Shown: positions 1-7,518, numbered from the stretch's first letter. The stretch: DNA of 31,565 bases from JAWXBM01 sp964470455 (GCA_964470455.1 CAYYCX010000042.1:1-31565); one strand, 5' to 3'. Translations and numbers: made by a program. Notes: generated by a model from the letters alone, not told the origin.

Positions 1-142
1 TGAGGTTGGGCACGTAATGGTTGTCCATCACATCGAAATGGATCCAGTCGGCGCCGGCGGCCAGCACGGCATTCACCTCGTCTCCCAGGCGGGCGAAGTC
101 GGCAGACAATATGGAGGGAGCAATTACGGTGGTTTGTTTCAT
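1..142 (-). CDS. rpe: Ribulose-phosphate 3-epimerase, N-terminal part (cut by window edge)
   Basis: The reading frame starts at the ATG whose complement is at 140-142 and runs off the left edge, giving about 47 N-terminal residues. The start MKQTTVIAPSILSADFARLG is followed by a stretch ending WIHFDVMDNHYVPNL. The APSILSADF and H-x-D-V-M-D motifs are the classic beginning of the TIM-barrel enzyme that interconverts ribulose-5-phosphate and xylulose-5-phosphate in the pentose phosphate and Calvin pathways. The His and Asp of HFDVMD are metal-site residues in this family. The gene lies 62 bases behind djlA on the same strand and is probably co-transcribed with it. The rest of the gene is outside the window. 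Confidence 0.95.
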   Translation of the reverse strand, partial: MKQTTVIAPSILSADFARLGDEVNAVLAAGADWIHFDVMDNHYVPNL

Positions 143-204
143 TCGCTGATCCTGTGCTCGATCTGTAGCCAAATTATAAGGATGGATGGACAATCCAGAG
201 TCAT

Positions 205-1026
205 TTACTTGATGTTTTTAGCTTGCTTGATCTGTTCGTAAGCCGTGTTGATGTCGCGCACGCGGTTTTTGGCCATGTCCATCATTTCCTCCGGCAGGCC
301 GCGTGATACCAGCTTGTCGGGATGATACTGGCTCACCAGCTTGCGGTAGGCTTTTTTCACTTCGGCATCGCTGGCATCGGGTGTCAGGCCCAGTTGCGCA
401 TAAGCCTGTGGCAATGTGCCACGCTGCACGCCGGTCGCGGTCCGCTGGCCATTGCCCGCGCCGGCGCCGGAGTAACTGCCACCGAAGCGCCGCGCCTGCA
501 GCATCGCTTCCAGCATGCTGGCCGGGATATGCAACTCACGAGCGATCTGCTCCAGTACGTTCTGTTCCGGTGGCGTCAGGCCGTCGCTGGAAAACGCTGC
601 CTCCACCATGATTTGCATGAACATCTGCCGCAGGTCCCGGCGCGCCAGCGACATGCGGGCAAAATTGCCCAGCGCCGCCTGCAGTTTGAAACCCGGCTGC
701 TTGCCCTGGTTGAAAAGGCGGATAGCCTTCTGGCGGTCTTCGCCGCTGATCTGCATGCGCTGCATCAGGTTTTCCACCATGTGGATTTCTGCCTGCGATA
801 CCTGGCCATCGGCCTTGGCGAGATAGCCCAGTGAACAGAACAGCGCTTCGAAAAAGGCTTCCTGGGTGCCTTTGACACCGGCGATGCCCTGGAAAAACCG
901 GTCGACCATGTGGCCAAACAAAGCACCCAGGATGGCGCCGGTGATTCCGCCCCGCAGCAGGCCCAGAACGCCGCCGATCAACTTGCCCCAGAAAAAGCGC
1001 GGCAGATTGAAATTCATACTGCTCAT
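205..1026 (-). CDS. djlA: DjlA-type membrane-anchored J-domain co-chaperone
   Basis: The product has 273 residues. A glycine-rich hydrophobic segment at about residues 14-37 forms the membrane anchor. It is followed by a TerB-like helical domain (about 55-175), a Gly/Ser-rich linker (about 182-200) and a C-terminal J domain (about 206-270) with the diagnostic HPD tripeptide at 235-237. This order (N-terminal anchor, TerB, C-terminal J domain) is that of DjlA, which stimulates DnaK ATPase at the inner membrane and affects envelope stress signalling in enterobacteria. The start at 1026 could also be the in-frame Met at 1017; both leave the anchor intact. The gene is divergent from purC and precedes rpe by 62 bases on the same strand. 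Confidence 0.92.
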   Translation of the reverse strand: MSSMNFNLPRFFWGKLIGGVLGLLRGGITGAILGALFGHMVDRFFQGIAGVKGTQEAFFEALFCSLGYLAKADGQVSQAEIHMVENLMQRMQISGEDRQKAIRLFNQGKQPGFKLQAALGNFARMSLARRDLRQMFMQIMVEAAFSSDGLTPPEQNVLEQIARELHIPASMLEAMLQARRFGGSYSGAGAGNGQRTATGVQRGTLPQAYAQLGLTPDASDAEVKKAYRKLVSQYHPDKLVSRGLPEEMMDMAKNRVRDINTAYEQIKQAKNIK

Positions 1027-1099
1027 ACTGACAATGGATCATCTCGATGCTTACAGGTTTGATGGGATTATCCCTGATAGTCTCCCGGGCAGCGAGGGT

Positions 1100-1105
1100 T
1101 ATAAT
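1100..1105 (+). promoter_or_regulatory. Possible -10 element of the purC promoter
   Basis: A perfect TATAAT lies about 105 bases before the purC start codon in the djlA-purC divergent gap. The sequence 17 bases upstream (around 1077-1082) is a poor match to TTGACA, so this is a -10 box with weak -35 support. No PurR-like operator was recognised by eye. Confidence 0.4.
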
Positions 1106-1209
1106 GTTTGCCGGAACCCGCCAGGCCATCTTTCAGCCAGGCGCTTTCACCAACACTTGCGGCAACAGCCCGGCCGGAACCCGCCGCCCAACGTTCAAGG
1201 AGCACCGCA

Positions 1210-2166
1210 TTGACCAAAACCGTTGAAACCCGGATTGTCAGCGGCTATCACCACAGCATGATCACCAGCCTGCCGCTGATTCACCAGGGCAAGGTGCGCG
1301 ACAGTTTCGCCATCGATGACGACCTGATGCTGATCGTGGCGTCCGACCGGCTGTCCGCGTTTGACGTGGTGTTGCCCGATCCGATTCCGGGCAAGGGTGA
1401 GATTCTGACCCGGCTGTCCAATTTCTGGTTCGAGCGCACCCGCCACATCATCGACAACCACTTGACCGACATCCCGGTTGCGGACGTGATCAAGAGTCCC
1501 GCCGAACGGTATGCCCTGCGTGATCGCGCGGTGGTGGTGAAGCGGCTCAAGCCGCTGCCGGTTGAGGCCGTGGCCAGGGGATTCCTGATCGGTTCAGGCT
1601 GGAAGGATTACCAGGCCACCGGCAAGGTGTGTGGCATGGAACTGCCACCCGGCCTGAAACTCGCCGACAAGCTGCCGCGGGTGATTTTCACGCCATCCAG
1701 CAAGGCGCCGGCCGGCGAGCATGATGAGAACATCACCTACGAGGACATGGAAAACCTGATCGGCAAGGAACTGGCGATGAAGGTGAAGGATGCCACCATC
1801 GACCTGTTCCGGTTTGGCGTGGGCCATGGCCTGCAGCGCGGCATCATCATTGCCGACACAAAATTTGAATTCGGTCTGGACAAGAAAGGCAAGCTGCTGG
1901 TGATGGACGAAATGCTGACACCCGATTCATCGCGGTTCTGGCCGGTTGAGCAATACGATCCCGGCACCAGCCCGCCGAGTTATGACAAGCAGTTCATCCG
2001 TGACTACCTGGAATCCATCCATTGGGACAAGAAACCACCGGCGCCGCACCTGCCCGATGATGTGATTGCCAAAACCATCGTCAATTACGAAAAGGCTTAC
2101 CGCAAGTTAAGCCAGGGGCCCACTGAAGGAGGAACCGATGGCTTCCATCTACCCCCTGCTCGATGA
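1210..2166 (+). CDS. purC: Phosphoribosylaminoimidazole-succinocarboxamide (SAICAR) synthase
   Basis: This enzyme joins CAIR and aspartate, using ATP, in de novo purine synthesis. The product has 318 residues and belongs to the longer, ADE1-like SAICAR synthase form rather than the E. coli form of about 237 residues. Typical motifs are H-Q-GKVRD near residue 25, SDRLSAFDV near 49, and IPGKGEILTRLSNFWF shortly after. I place the start at TTG 1210 because AAGGAG at 1197-1202 is 7 bases upstream. The reading frame is open back to 1108, but no comparable ribosome site supports an earlier start. The first downstream ATG (1258) lies just before conserved sequence and lacks a good site. The 3' end overlaps the DUF962 gene by 29 bases, and that gene's ribosome site lies within purC, so the two are probably translationally coupled. 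Confidence 0.94.
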   Translation: MTKTVETRIVSGYHHSMITSLPLIHQGKVRDSFAIDDDLMLIVASDRLSAFDVVLPDPIPGKGEILTRLSNFWFERTRHIIDNHLTDIPVADVIKSPAERYALRDRAVVVKRLKPLPVEAVARGFLIGSGWKDYQATGKVCGMELPPGLKLADKLPRVIFTPSSKAPAGEHDENITYEDMENLIGKELAMKVKDATIDLFRFGVGHGLQRGIIIADTKFEFGLDKKGKLLVMDEMLTPDSSRFWPVEQYDPGTSPPSYDKQFIRDYLESIHWDKKPPAPHLPDDVIAKTIVNYEKAYRKLSQGPTEGGTDGFHLPPAR

Positions 2167-2608
2167 ATACGGCGAGAGCCACCGTAACCCCGGCAACAAG
2201 CTGATCCACTGGATCTGCGTGCCGGTGATCGTCTGGACGGTGATTGCGCTGCTGTGGGCCGCGCCCTTCCCCTCGGCGTTGCAGCTGGATGCGATTCCGG
2301 TGAATTGGGCGACTGTCGTCATGGGCGCTGCCATGGTGTACTACATTTCGCTGTCACCGCGGCTGTCCGTGGGAATCGCGTTTTTCCTGGTGCTGCTGCT
2401 GTGGATCACGGCCATCGTTGAACACGCCGCACCCTGGCCGCTGTGGCTGATCGCGGTGGTGCTGTTCGTGCTGGCCTGGATCGGCCAGTTCATCGGCCAC
2501 ATCCTCGAACGCAAACGGCCGAGTTTCTTCAAGGACCTGCAGTTCCTGCTGATCGGCCCTGCGTGGCTGATGTCGTGGTTGTACAGGAAGCTGGGAATAC
2601 GTTTTTGA
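2138..2608 (+). CDS. DUF962 / Mpo1-like membrane protein
   Basis: The product has 156 residues and begins MASIYPLLDEYGESHRNPGN, followed by KLIHWICVP. The H-x3-N-x3-H-x2-CVP pattern and the four or so hydrophobic segments that follow match the DUF962 (YGL010w/Mpo1) family. Yeast Mpo1 is an Fe(II)-dependent dioxygenase that shortens 2-hydroxy fatty acids by one carbon. Bacterial members are mostly uncharacterised, so a lipid-oxidising role here is inference. A strong ribosome site (GAAGGAGG at about 2125-2133) precedes the ATG and lies inside the end of purC. The C-terminal half contains the family's I-G-H-x-x-E-R-K-R-P segment. Confidence 0.85.
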   Translation: MASIYPLLDEYGESHRNPGNKLIHWICVPVIVWTVIALLWAAPFPSALQLDAIPVNWATVVMGAAMVYYISLSPRLSVGIAFFLVLLLWITAIVEHAAPWPLWLIAVVLFVLAWIGQFIGHILERKRPSFFKDLQFLLIGPAWLMSWLYRKLGIRF

Positions 2609-2703
2609 GGCAACCAGCGGGTTTGACGGGCACTGGATGGCCCAGGCCAGCTTCTCGCCCGCTGACGCGGGCTCACCTTCTTCCGGCCTGCGCCCCTTTC
2701 TCT

Positions 2704-2831
2704 CGTCATCCCGGACAGCGAACATGGCGAGCGTGATCCGGGATCCAGCACCACGTCAGGACTTGATCGATACTGGATTCCGGCCTGCGCCGGAATGACG
2801 GGCTGAAGTTAAGACCTTCGCCGGAATGACG
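2704..2831. repeat. Cluster of dispersed GGAATGACG/CGTCATCCCGG hairpin repeats
   Basis: The 240-base gap between the convergent DUF962 and gcvH genes holds no gene but several copies or half-copies of one repeat. CGTCATCCCGG at 2704-2714 pairs with GATCCGGGATCCAG at 2735-2748. A compact hairpin (CTGGATTCCGG ... CCGGAATGACG) occupies 2773-2800. A half copy, CGCCGGAATGACGG, ends at 2831. Such short intergenic palindromes are common in proteobacteria; here they sit where transcripts converge and could also fold as terminators. Confidence 0.75.
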
Positions 2832-2848
2832 GAGAAAAAGCGGGAAAA

Positions 2849-3235
2849 TTATTCCTCGATGGATTCGAGGTATTCCTTCTTGCTCAACAGGCCATCGATT
2901 TCATCGGGATCGGACGGCGTGATGCTGAACAGCCAGCCATCGCCGTACGGGTCGGTGTTCACCAGCCCGGGATCATCTTCCAACGAAGCGTTGAACTCGA
3001 TGACTTCGCCACTAATGGGCGAATAGATGTCTGACGCCGCCTTCACCGACTCGACCACGGCGCAGGCATCGCCCTGGGCGTAGCTCATTCCGGGTTCCGG
3101 CAACTCGACGAATACGATGTCACCCAGCGCGGCCTGGGCATGGTCGGTGATACCCACCACCACGCTGCCATCGTCTTCCAGGCGAACCCATTCGTGCGAA
3201 TCGCGGTAGCGCAGGTCGGAAGGTACGTCACTCAT
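2849..3235 (-). CDS. gcvH: Glycine cleavage system H protein
   Basis: This is the lipoyl carrier protein that shuttles the aminomethyl group from P protein to T protein during glycine breakdown in the cytoplasm. The product has 128 residues, the normal size. It starts MSDVPSDLRYRDSHEWV and carries the lipoylation motif VESVKAASDIYSP, with the modified lysine at residue 65. The C-terminal GDGWLF segment is also conserved. A ribosome site (AGAGGGA) precedes the ATG. The gene follows gcvT on the same strand after a 203-base spacer containing a repeat. No gcvP is present in the window, so P protein must be encoded elsewhere. Confidence 0.97.
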   Translation of the reverse strand: MSDVPSDLRYRDSHEWVRLEDDGSVVVGITDHAQAALGDIVFVELPEPGMSYAQGDACAVVESVKAASDIYSPISGEVIEFNASLEDDPGLVNTDPYGDGWLFSITPSDPDEIDGLLSKKEYLESIEE

Positions 3236-3387
3236 GCCAATGTCCCTCTTGAAGCAATAGTTTTGTCGTCATGATAGTGGCCAGTTTGGGCCAATTCAAC
3301 GGCTTTCACAGCTTCGCTGTCACATCCGGTTGTGCTGGAAAACCGGGCGTGCAAAAGATTGCCGTTTCCAGCAGCGCCCAACCTTGA

Positions 3388-3427
3388 CTGGATTCCGGAG
3401 TCGCCTGTTGGCGATCCGGAATGACGG
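3388..3427. repeat. Dispersed hairpin repeat in the gcvT-gcvH spacer
   Basis: CTGGATTCCGGA and TCCGGAATGACGG flank a second inverted pair (TCGCC ... GGCGA), making a long imperfect hairpin of the same family as the copies at 2704-2831. It lies 12 bases downstream of the gcvT stop and could attenuate or process the gcvT-gcvH transcript. Confidence 0.7.
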
Positions 3428-3438
3428 AACCGGAAATG

Positions 3439-4524
3439 CTACAAAACCCCTTCGCACGCTTTGCCGTTGCGCACAAACGGCGGCTTGACGATGCGTGCCC
3501 GCAACTGCTTGCCGCGGATATCCACCGTGCACTCGGCGGACGTTCCCGCGGGAATTCGCGCCAGGGCAATGGCCCGTTCCAGCGTGGGTGAAAATCCGCC
3601 GCTGGTGATCACCCCGCTGCCTTCAGCCGTGTTGACCACCTGGCCGTGGCGCAGGACGCCCCGGTCTTCCAGCACCAGCCCCACCAGCCGCTGCTGCACG
3701 CCCGCATCTTTCCCTGCTTGCAGGGCGGCACGGCCGATGAAATCCCGGCTGTCCTTCATGGCCACCGTCCATGCCAGGCCCGAGACCAACGGACTGGTCG
3801 TCTCATCCATATCCTGGCCGTACAGATTCATGCCGGCTTCCAGCCGCAGTGTGTCGCGGGCGCCCAGGCCACAAGGTTTCACACCCGCCTTCAACAACCG
3901 GTTCCAGAGTTCCACCGCCGCATGGTCCGGCAGCGTGATCTCGAAACCATCCTCACCGGTGTAACCCGTGCGCGCCACGAACCAGTCGCCCGATTCGCAG
4001 GCGAAAAATGCACTCAAACCGGCAGCCGGTTCGGCGAGGTCCGGTGGCAGCACCGACAGCGCTTTCTCCCGAGCCGCCGGCCCCTGTACCGCGATCATTG
4101 CCAGCGCCGGGCGCTCCAGCACCCCGATATCAAACCCGCTGGACTGCCGCTGCAGCCAGGCCAGGTCCTTGTCGTGCGTTGCGGCATTCACCACCAGGCG
4201 GAAGCGGTCCTCGCTGAGAAAGTAGACAATCAGGTCGTCGATCACCCCACCCTGCTCATTCAGCATGCAGCTGTACAGGGCCTTGCCGGGTTCAACCAGG
4301 CGGCTGACATCGTTCGCCAGCAGGCGGGAAAGGAATGGCCGGGTATTGGCGCCCAGCACGTCCACCACAGTCATGTGCGACACATCGAACATGCCGGCAT
4401 CGCGGCGCACCTGGTGGTGCTCCTCGATCTGCGAGCCGTAATTGATGGGCATTTCCCAGCCGGAAAAATCCACCATGCGTCCATTGGCCGCCCGATGGGC
4501 TTCATACAGGGGTGTGCGTTGCAT
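3439..4524 (-). CDS. gcvT: Glycine cleavage system T protein (aminomethyltransferase)
   Basis: This folate-dependent enzyme releases ammonia from the aminomethyl-lipoyl H protein and forms 5,10-methylene-tetrahydrofolate. The product has 361 residues, a full-length family member. It begins MQRTPLYEAHRAANGRMVDF with the conserved SGWEMP(I)NYGSQIEEHHQVR and FDVSHM segments. Later conserved blocks include FRLVVNAATHDKD, the ARTGYTGEDGFEI segment and the C-terminal SGGFSPTLERAIALARI. A good sigma70-type promoter lies 40-67 bases upstream. There is too little leader (about 35 bases) for a glycine riboswitch, and none was seen. Confidence 0.97.
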   Translation of the reverse strand: MQRTPLYEAHRAANGRMVDFSGWEMPINYGSQIEEHHQVRRDAGMFDVSHMTVVDVLGANTRPFLSRLLANDVSRLVEPGKALYSCMLNEQGGVIDDLIVYFLSEDRFRLVVNAATHDKDLAWLQRQSSGFDIGVLERPALAMIAVQGPAAREKALSVLPPDLAEPAAGLSAFFACESGDWFVARTGYTGEDGFEITLPDHAAVELWNRLLKAGVKPCGLGARDTLRLEAGMNLYGQDMDETTSPLVSGLAWTVAMKDSRDFIGRAALQAGKDAGVQQRLVGLVLEDRGVLRHGQVVNTAEGSGVITSGGFSPTLERAIALARIPAGTSAECTVDIRGKQLRARIVKPPFVRNGKACEGVL

Positions 4525-4563
4525 CGTAGGTCTCCCGACCGGTGCTCAAAATCTGGGAGGCTC

Positions 4564-4591
4564 ACTATAGCGGGAAAAGACCAAACTTCAA
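4564..4591 (-). promoter_or_regulatory. Sigma70-type promoter of gcvT
   Basis: On the minus strand TTGAAG (4591-4586) and TATAGT (4569-4564) are separated by 16 bases, a good match to the housekeeping consensus. Transcription would start near 4557, leaving a short leader before the gcvT ATG at 4524. Confidence 0.6.
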
Positions 4592-4737
4592 TCGTTGCCG
4601 GAACCACGCGCGGCAGTGTGGCGAATGCGGCGGCTGACCGGGCCACAACCCCGGCCGGCTTCAGTTTTTTGCTTGCCGGGGTTATGCTGCTGTGCAATCC
4701 TTCGCTCTCTTTTTCGCGTGCCACCAGGAGTTATCAC

Positions 4738-5187
4738 ATGTCCCGAGTTGTATTCCGATTGCCCGCCGCGCTGCTGCTTGCCACGGCATTTGCCGGAACC
4801 GCACTGGCCGAAGAAGCCGTTCACCCGATCAAGATGAGCCAGGCGCAGATCGCCGGCGAGCTGTTTGAAGACTTCGAGCCGGTGGTGCATGAGAACAATG
4901 GCAATACGACCCATGATGTGGAGATGTTCCTCAGCCCGGACAAGCAGTTTGATGCCGGCATGTACAAATCCGGCAAGGTGCGGGCTGAAATCAAGGAACC
5001 CTACGGCGTGCATGAATACATGCATTTCCTGGAAGGCGGCGTGACGCTCACTTCCAGCGACGGCACCATCACCGAAATCAAGGCGGGCGATTCTGTTATC
5101 ATTCCGGCCGATTTCACCGGCGTGTGGGATACCGAGGGTTACACCAAGATTTACGTCATCTACTCTCCCGACGGACCCATCGAATAG
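4738..5187 (+). CDS. Exported small cupin-domain protein
   Basis: The product has 149 residues. An N-terminal signal peptide (MSRVVFRLPAALLLATAFAG, cleaved after TALA near residue 22) suggests a periplasmic location. The rest is a single-domain cupin: HEYMHFLEGGVTLTSSDG fits the first cupin motif region, and AGDSVIIPADFTGVW fits the second (G-D-x-x-x-x-P). It resembles the DUF861/EutQ-like cupin_3 group, whose members often lack an assigned reaction. The ATG is set by AGGAG at 4726-4730 and the signal peptide. The open frame extends far upstream, but that part is antisense to gcvT. The NhaC-type antiporter gene follows after 63 bases on the same strand. The substrate is unknown. Confidence 0.82.
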   Translation: MSRVVFRLPAALLLATAFAGTALAEEAVHPIKMSQAQIAGELFEDFEPVVHENNGNTTHDVEMFLSPDKQFDAGMYKSGKVRAEIKEPYGVHEYMHFLEGGVTLTSSDGTITEIKAGDSVIIPADFTGVWDTEGYTKIYVIYSPDGPIE

Positions 5188-5250
5188 CAGAACAGCAAAC
5201 AGGAACGCCGTGTACGCACGGTTTTCCTGACCCCGAGATAAGCAAACAAC

Positions 5251-6600
5251 ATGGAATATGGCGCCTACGGGCTGATTCCGACTGCGGTCGTGATCATCCT
5301 CGCACTGTGGACTCACCGCACCGTTGAATGCCTGCTGGCCGGCGTGATAGTCGGCCTGTTCATGATTGCGCCCGGCAATCCGCTGTCCCTGATGGCGGAA
5401 ATTTCGCTGGAAGTGATGATGAATGAAACCGTGGCCTGGGTGATCCTGGTGTGCGGCTTCATGGGCAGCCTGATCGCCCTGTTCATCCGCACCGGCGCGG
5501 TATCCGCGTTTACTGAAACCGTAATCCGGAAAGTGAGCAGCAAACGCGGTGGCCTGCTCACCGCCTGGATTCTCGGCATTTTCCTGTTCGTGGACGATTA
5601 CCTCAACTCCATCGCGGTGGGCGCGGCCATGCGCAAGGTCACCGATAATTTCGGCACCTCGCGTGAAATGCTGGCCTACGTGGTGGATTCCACCGCCGCG
5701 CCGGTGAGCGTGATCATCCCGATCTCCACCTGGGCGGTGTTCTTTGGCGCGCTGCTGGTAGACAACGGCGTGGCCCCTGAAGGCCAGGGCGTGCAGTTCT
5801 ACATTTCCGCCATCCCCTACATGTTCTATGCCTGGATCGCCATCGCCATCGTGCCGCTGGTGATTGCGGGTGTAATCCCCGCATTCGGCCCGATGAAGAA
5901 AGCGGAACTGCGCGCTGCAGCCGGCCAGACGGTGCCGCCCGGCGCTGCCCACATCGAAGCCGCCAACCAGACGATTCATCCCAAGCCCGGAGTGCGCAGC
6001 CACATTTCCGAGTTCCTGGTGCCCATGGCCGTGCTGGCGCTGTCCACCTGGTACTTCGATTACGACTTCCTGATGGGCATTTACCTGACGCTGACCCTGT
6101 ACATTCTCATGATCGTGGTGCGCCGCACGCTGACCATGGATGAAACCTATGAGGCAGTGCTGGAAGGCTTCAAGTCCATGCTCGAACCACTGGCCGCCCT
6201 GGTCGCCGCCTACCTGCTGGATGCCATCAACGGTCGCCTGGGTTTATCCGAATGGGTGATCCAGGCACTCAGCCCGCATGTCACCGCTGAAATGCTGCCG
6301 GTAACCATTTTCCTGACGATGGGAACGCTGTCGTTCGCCACCGGTTCCAACTGGGGCGTGTTCATCATCGTGCTGCCCATCGTGGTTTCCCTGGCCAATA
6401 CCCTGAATGCCGACATGGCGCTGGTGATCGGCGCTTCACTGTCCGCATCCACGTTCGGCAGCCACGCCTGCTTCTACACCGACGCCACCGTGCTCACCGC
6501 CCAGGCCTGCGGCACCACGCCGTTCCAGCACGCCATGACGCAGTTTCCCTACGCGCTGATCGCCGCCACGCTGGCAACCATCGGGTACCTGCTGGTCTGA
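5251..6600 (+). CDS. NhaC-family Na+/H+ antiporter-like transporter
   Basis: The product has 449 residues and about eleven hydrophobic segments, an inner-membrane secondary transporter. Features typical of the NhaC family (PF03553) are the paired aspartates in FLFVDDYLNSIAVG (residues 115-116), the DSTAAPVSVIIPISTW segment (146-161), and the later TGSNWGVFIIVLPI and CFYTDATVLTAQACGT segments. Family members exchange Na+ for H+, and some move organic acids or amino acids, so the exact substrate cannot be read from sequence. It probably shares a transcript with the upstream exported cupin. The start ATG has only a weak ribosome site (GAGATAAG). Confidence 0.86.
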   Translation: MEYGAYGLIPTAVVIILALWTHRTVECLLAGVIVGLFMIAPGNPLSLMAEISLEVMMNETVAWVILVCGFMGSLIALFIRTGAVSAFTETVIRKVSSKRGGLLTAWILGIFLFVDDYLNSIAVGAAMRKVTDNFGTSREMLAYVVDSTAAPVSVIIPISTWAVFFGALLVDNGVAPEGQGVQFYISAIPYMFYAWIAIAIVPLVIAGVIPAFGPMKKAELRAAAGQTVPPGAAHIEAANQTIHPKPGVRSHISEFLVPMAVLALSTWYFDYDFLMGIYLTLTLYILMIVVRRTLTMDETYEAVLEGFKSMLEPLAALVAAYLLDAINGRLGLSEWVIQALSPHVTAEMLPVTIFLTMGTLSFATGSNWGVFIIVLPIVVSLANTLNADMALVIGASLSASTFGSHACFYTDATVLTAQACGTTPFQHAMTQFPYALIAATLATIGYLLV

Positions 6601-6614
6601 TTCCCTGAATGCCA

Positions 6615-6854
6615 GGGTCGGACCTGCCTATGTTGCTGAAATATAATAAATTAAGCGTTTTTTTTGGCGATGACCTAGTGCTTAGTTGCACCATTTCGGC
6701 TTCGAAATCCGACTTTTGGGAAAACAACCCTTCAAGATTATAATTTGCAATTGATTCCTGTTTTTAGCACCCAAAAAAGCACTTTTAAGACGTCCAAATA
6801 TCAATTTTGCGATTCAACTCACTGGTTTTTCAATGTCTTATGCAGGTCCGACCC
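6615..6854. mobile_element. MITE-like element with 13-bp terminal inverted repeats
   Basis: GGGTCGGACCTGC (6615-6627) is repeated perfectly in inverted form as GCAGGTCCGACCC (6842-6854), enclosing a markedly AT-rich interior unlike the GC-rich surroundings. Each end also holds the small palindrome GGTCGGACC. There is no transposase frame inside and I see no target duplication. It therefore resembles a non-autonomous miniature element, or a pair of REP-like sequences mobilised in trans. It ends 10 bases before the start codon of the cyclase gene and carries a promoter reading into that gene. Confidence 0.65.
6716..6744 (+). promoter_or_regulatory. Sigma70-type promoter inside the MITE-like element
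   Basis: TTGGGA (6716-6721) and a perfect TATAAT (6739-6744) are separated by exactly 17 bases. Transcription would begin near 6751 and run through the right inverted repeat into the cyclase-DUF1330-VOC genes, so the element may supply their promoter. Confidence 0.55.
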
Positions 6855-6864
6855 GGTAAACACC

Positions 6865-7518
6865 ATGTTGATTGACCTCAGCCACACGATAGAAAACGGT
6901 TTGATCACCTACAAGGGGCTTCCAGCGCCCATCATTTGCGATTACCTGAGCCGTGAGGAATCACGGCAGCATTACGCCGAAGGAACGAGCTTCCATATCG
7001 GCAAGATCGAGATGGTAGCGAACACCGGAACGTACATCGATGCCCCATTCCATCGCTACGAAGACGGCGAGGACATCGCGGAGCTGGAACTGGAATGGAT
7101 TGCCGGACTCGATGGCGTAAAGGTTCGAGTGCCCCACAGTCTTCGAGCGATCGGTCCAGCGGTGTTTGCAGACATCGAGGTCAAGGGCAAGGCCGTCCTC
7201 ATCGAAACCGGCTGGTCCCGGCACTGGCGCACCGACCAATACTTCGAGGGCCACAACTTCCTCACTGAATCCGCGGCGCAGCGGTTACGGGACGAAGGCG
7301 CAACCCTGGTCGGCATCGACTCCTACAACATCGATGACACCACCGACGGAAGACGCCCTGCGCATTCAATCCTGCTGGGCGCGAACATCCCGATCGTGGA
7401 GCACCTGTGCAATCTGGACCAGTTGCCGGAGTCCGGCTTTGTCTTTTACGCTGTTCCGCCCAAGATAAAGGACTTCGGCACTTTTCCGGTGCGGGCATTC
7501 GCGGAGACCAAACCATGA
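6865..7518 (+). CDS. Cyclase/kynurenine formamidase-fold hydrolase with altered metal motif
   Basis: The product has 217 residues of the cyclase family (PF04199; KynB-like metal-dependent hydrolases of amide or ester bonds). LIDLSHTIENGLITYKG opens the fold, and GIDSYNIDD and the RRPAHSILLGANIPIVEHL segment are conserved near the C-terminus. The signature H-x-G-T-H-x-D-x-P-x-H reads N53-T-G-T-Y57-I-D59-A-P-F-H63, so two of the usual histidines are replaced while Asp and the last His remain. The ATG at 6865 is chosen because upstream in-frame codons lie inside the inserted AT-rich element. It overlaps the DUF1330 gene by four bases (ATGA). Its substrate is unknown and it may not bind zinc in the usual way. 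Confidence 0.8.
   Translation: MLIDLSHTIENGLITYKGLPAPIICDYLSREESRQHYAEGTSFHIGKIEMVANTGTYIDAPFHRYEDGEDIAELELEWIAGLDGVKVRVPHSLRAIGPAVFADIEVKGKAVLIETGWSRHWRTDQYFEGHNFLTESAAQRLRDEGATLVGIDSYNIDDTTDGRRPAHSILLGANIPIVEHLCNLDQLPESGFVFYAVPPKIKDFGTFPVRAFAETKP

Noticed and set aside
4525..4620. Possible glycine riboswitch ahead of gcvT
   Set aside because: The promoter places the transcript start about 35 bases before the ATG, too short for a riboswitch, and no paired glycine-aptamer pattern is visible.
3646..4737. Long open frame upstream of and fused to the exported cupin
   Set aside because: This part is antisense to gcvT. The cupin's own ATG at 4738 has AGGAG upstream and is followed directly by a signal peptide.
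4588..6003. 471-codon open frame on the minus strand
   Set aside because: It is His/Gln/Arg-rich with no family resemblance and lies opposite the clearly real cupin and NhaC genes.
6745..6864. N-terminal extension of the cyclase protein from an upstream ATG
   Set aside because: These 40 codons lie mainly in the AT-rich inserted element, have no family similarity, and the conserved fold begins at the ATG at 6865.
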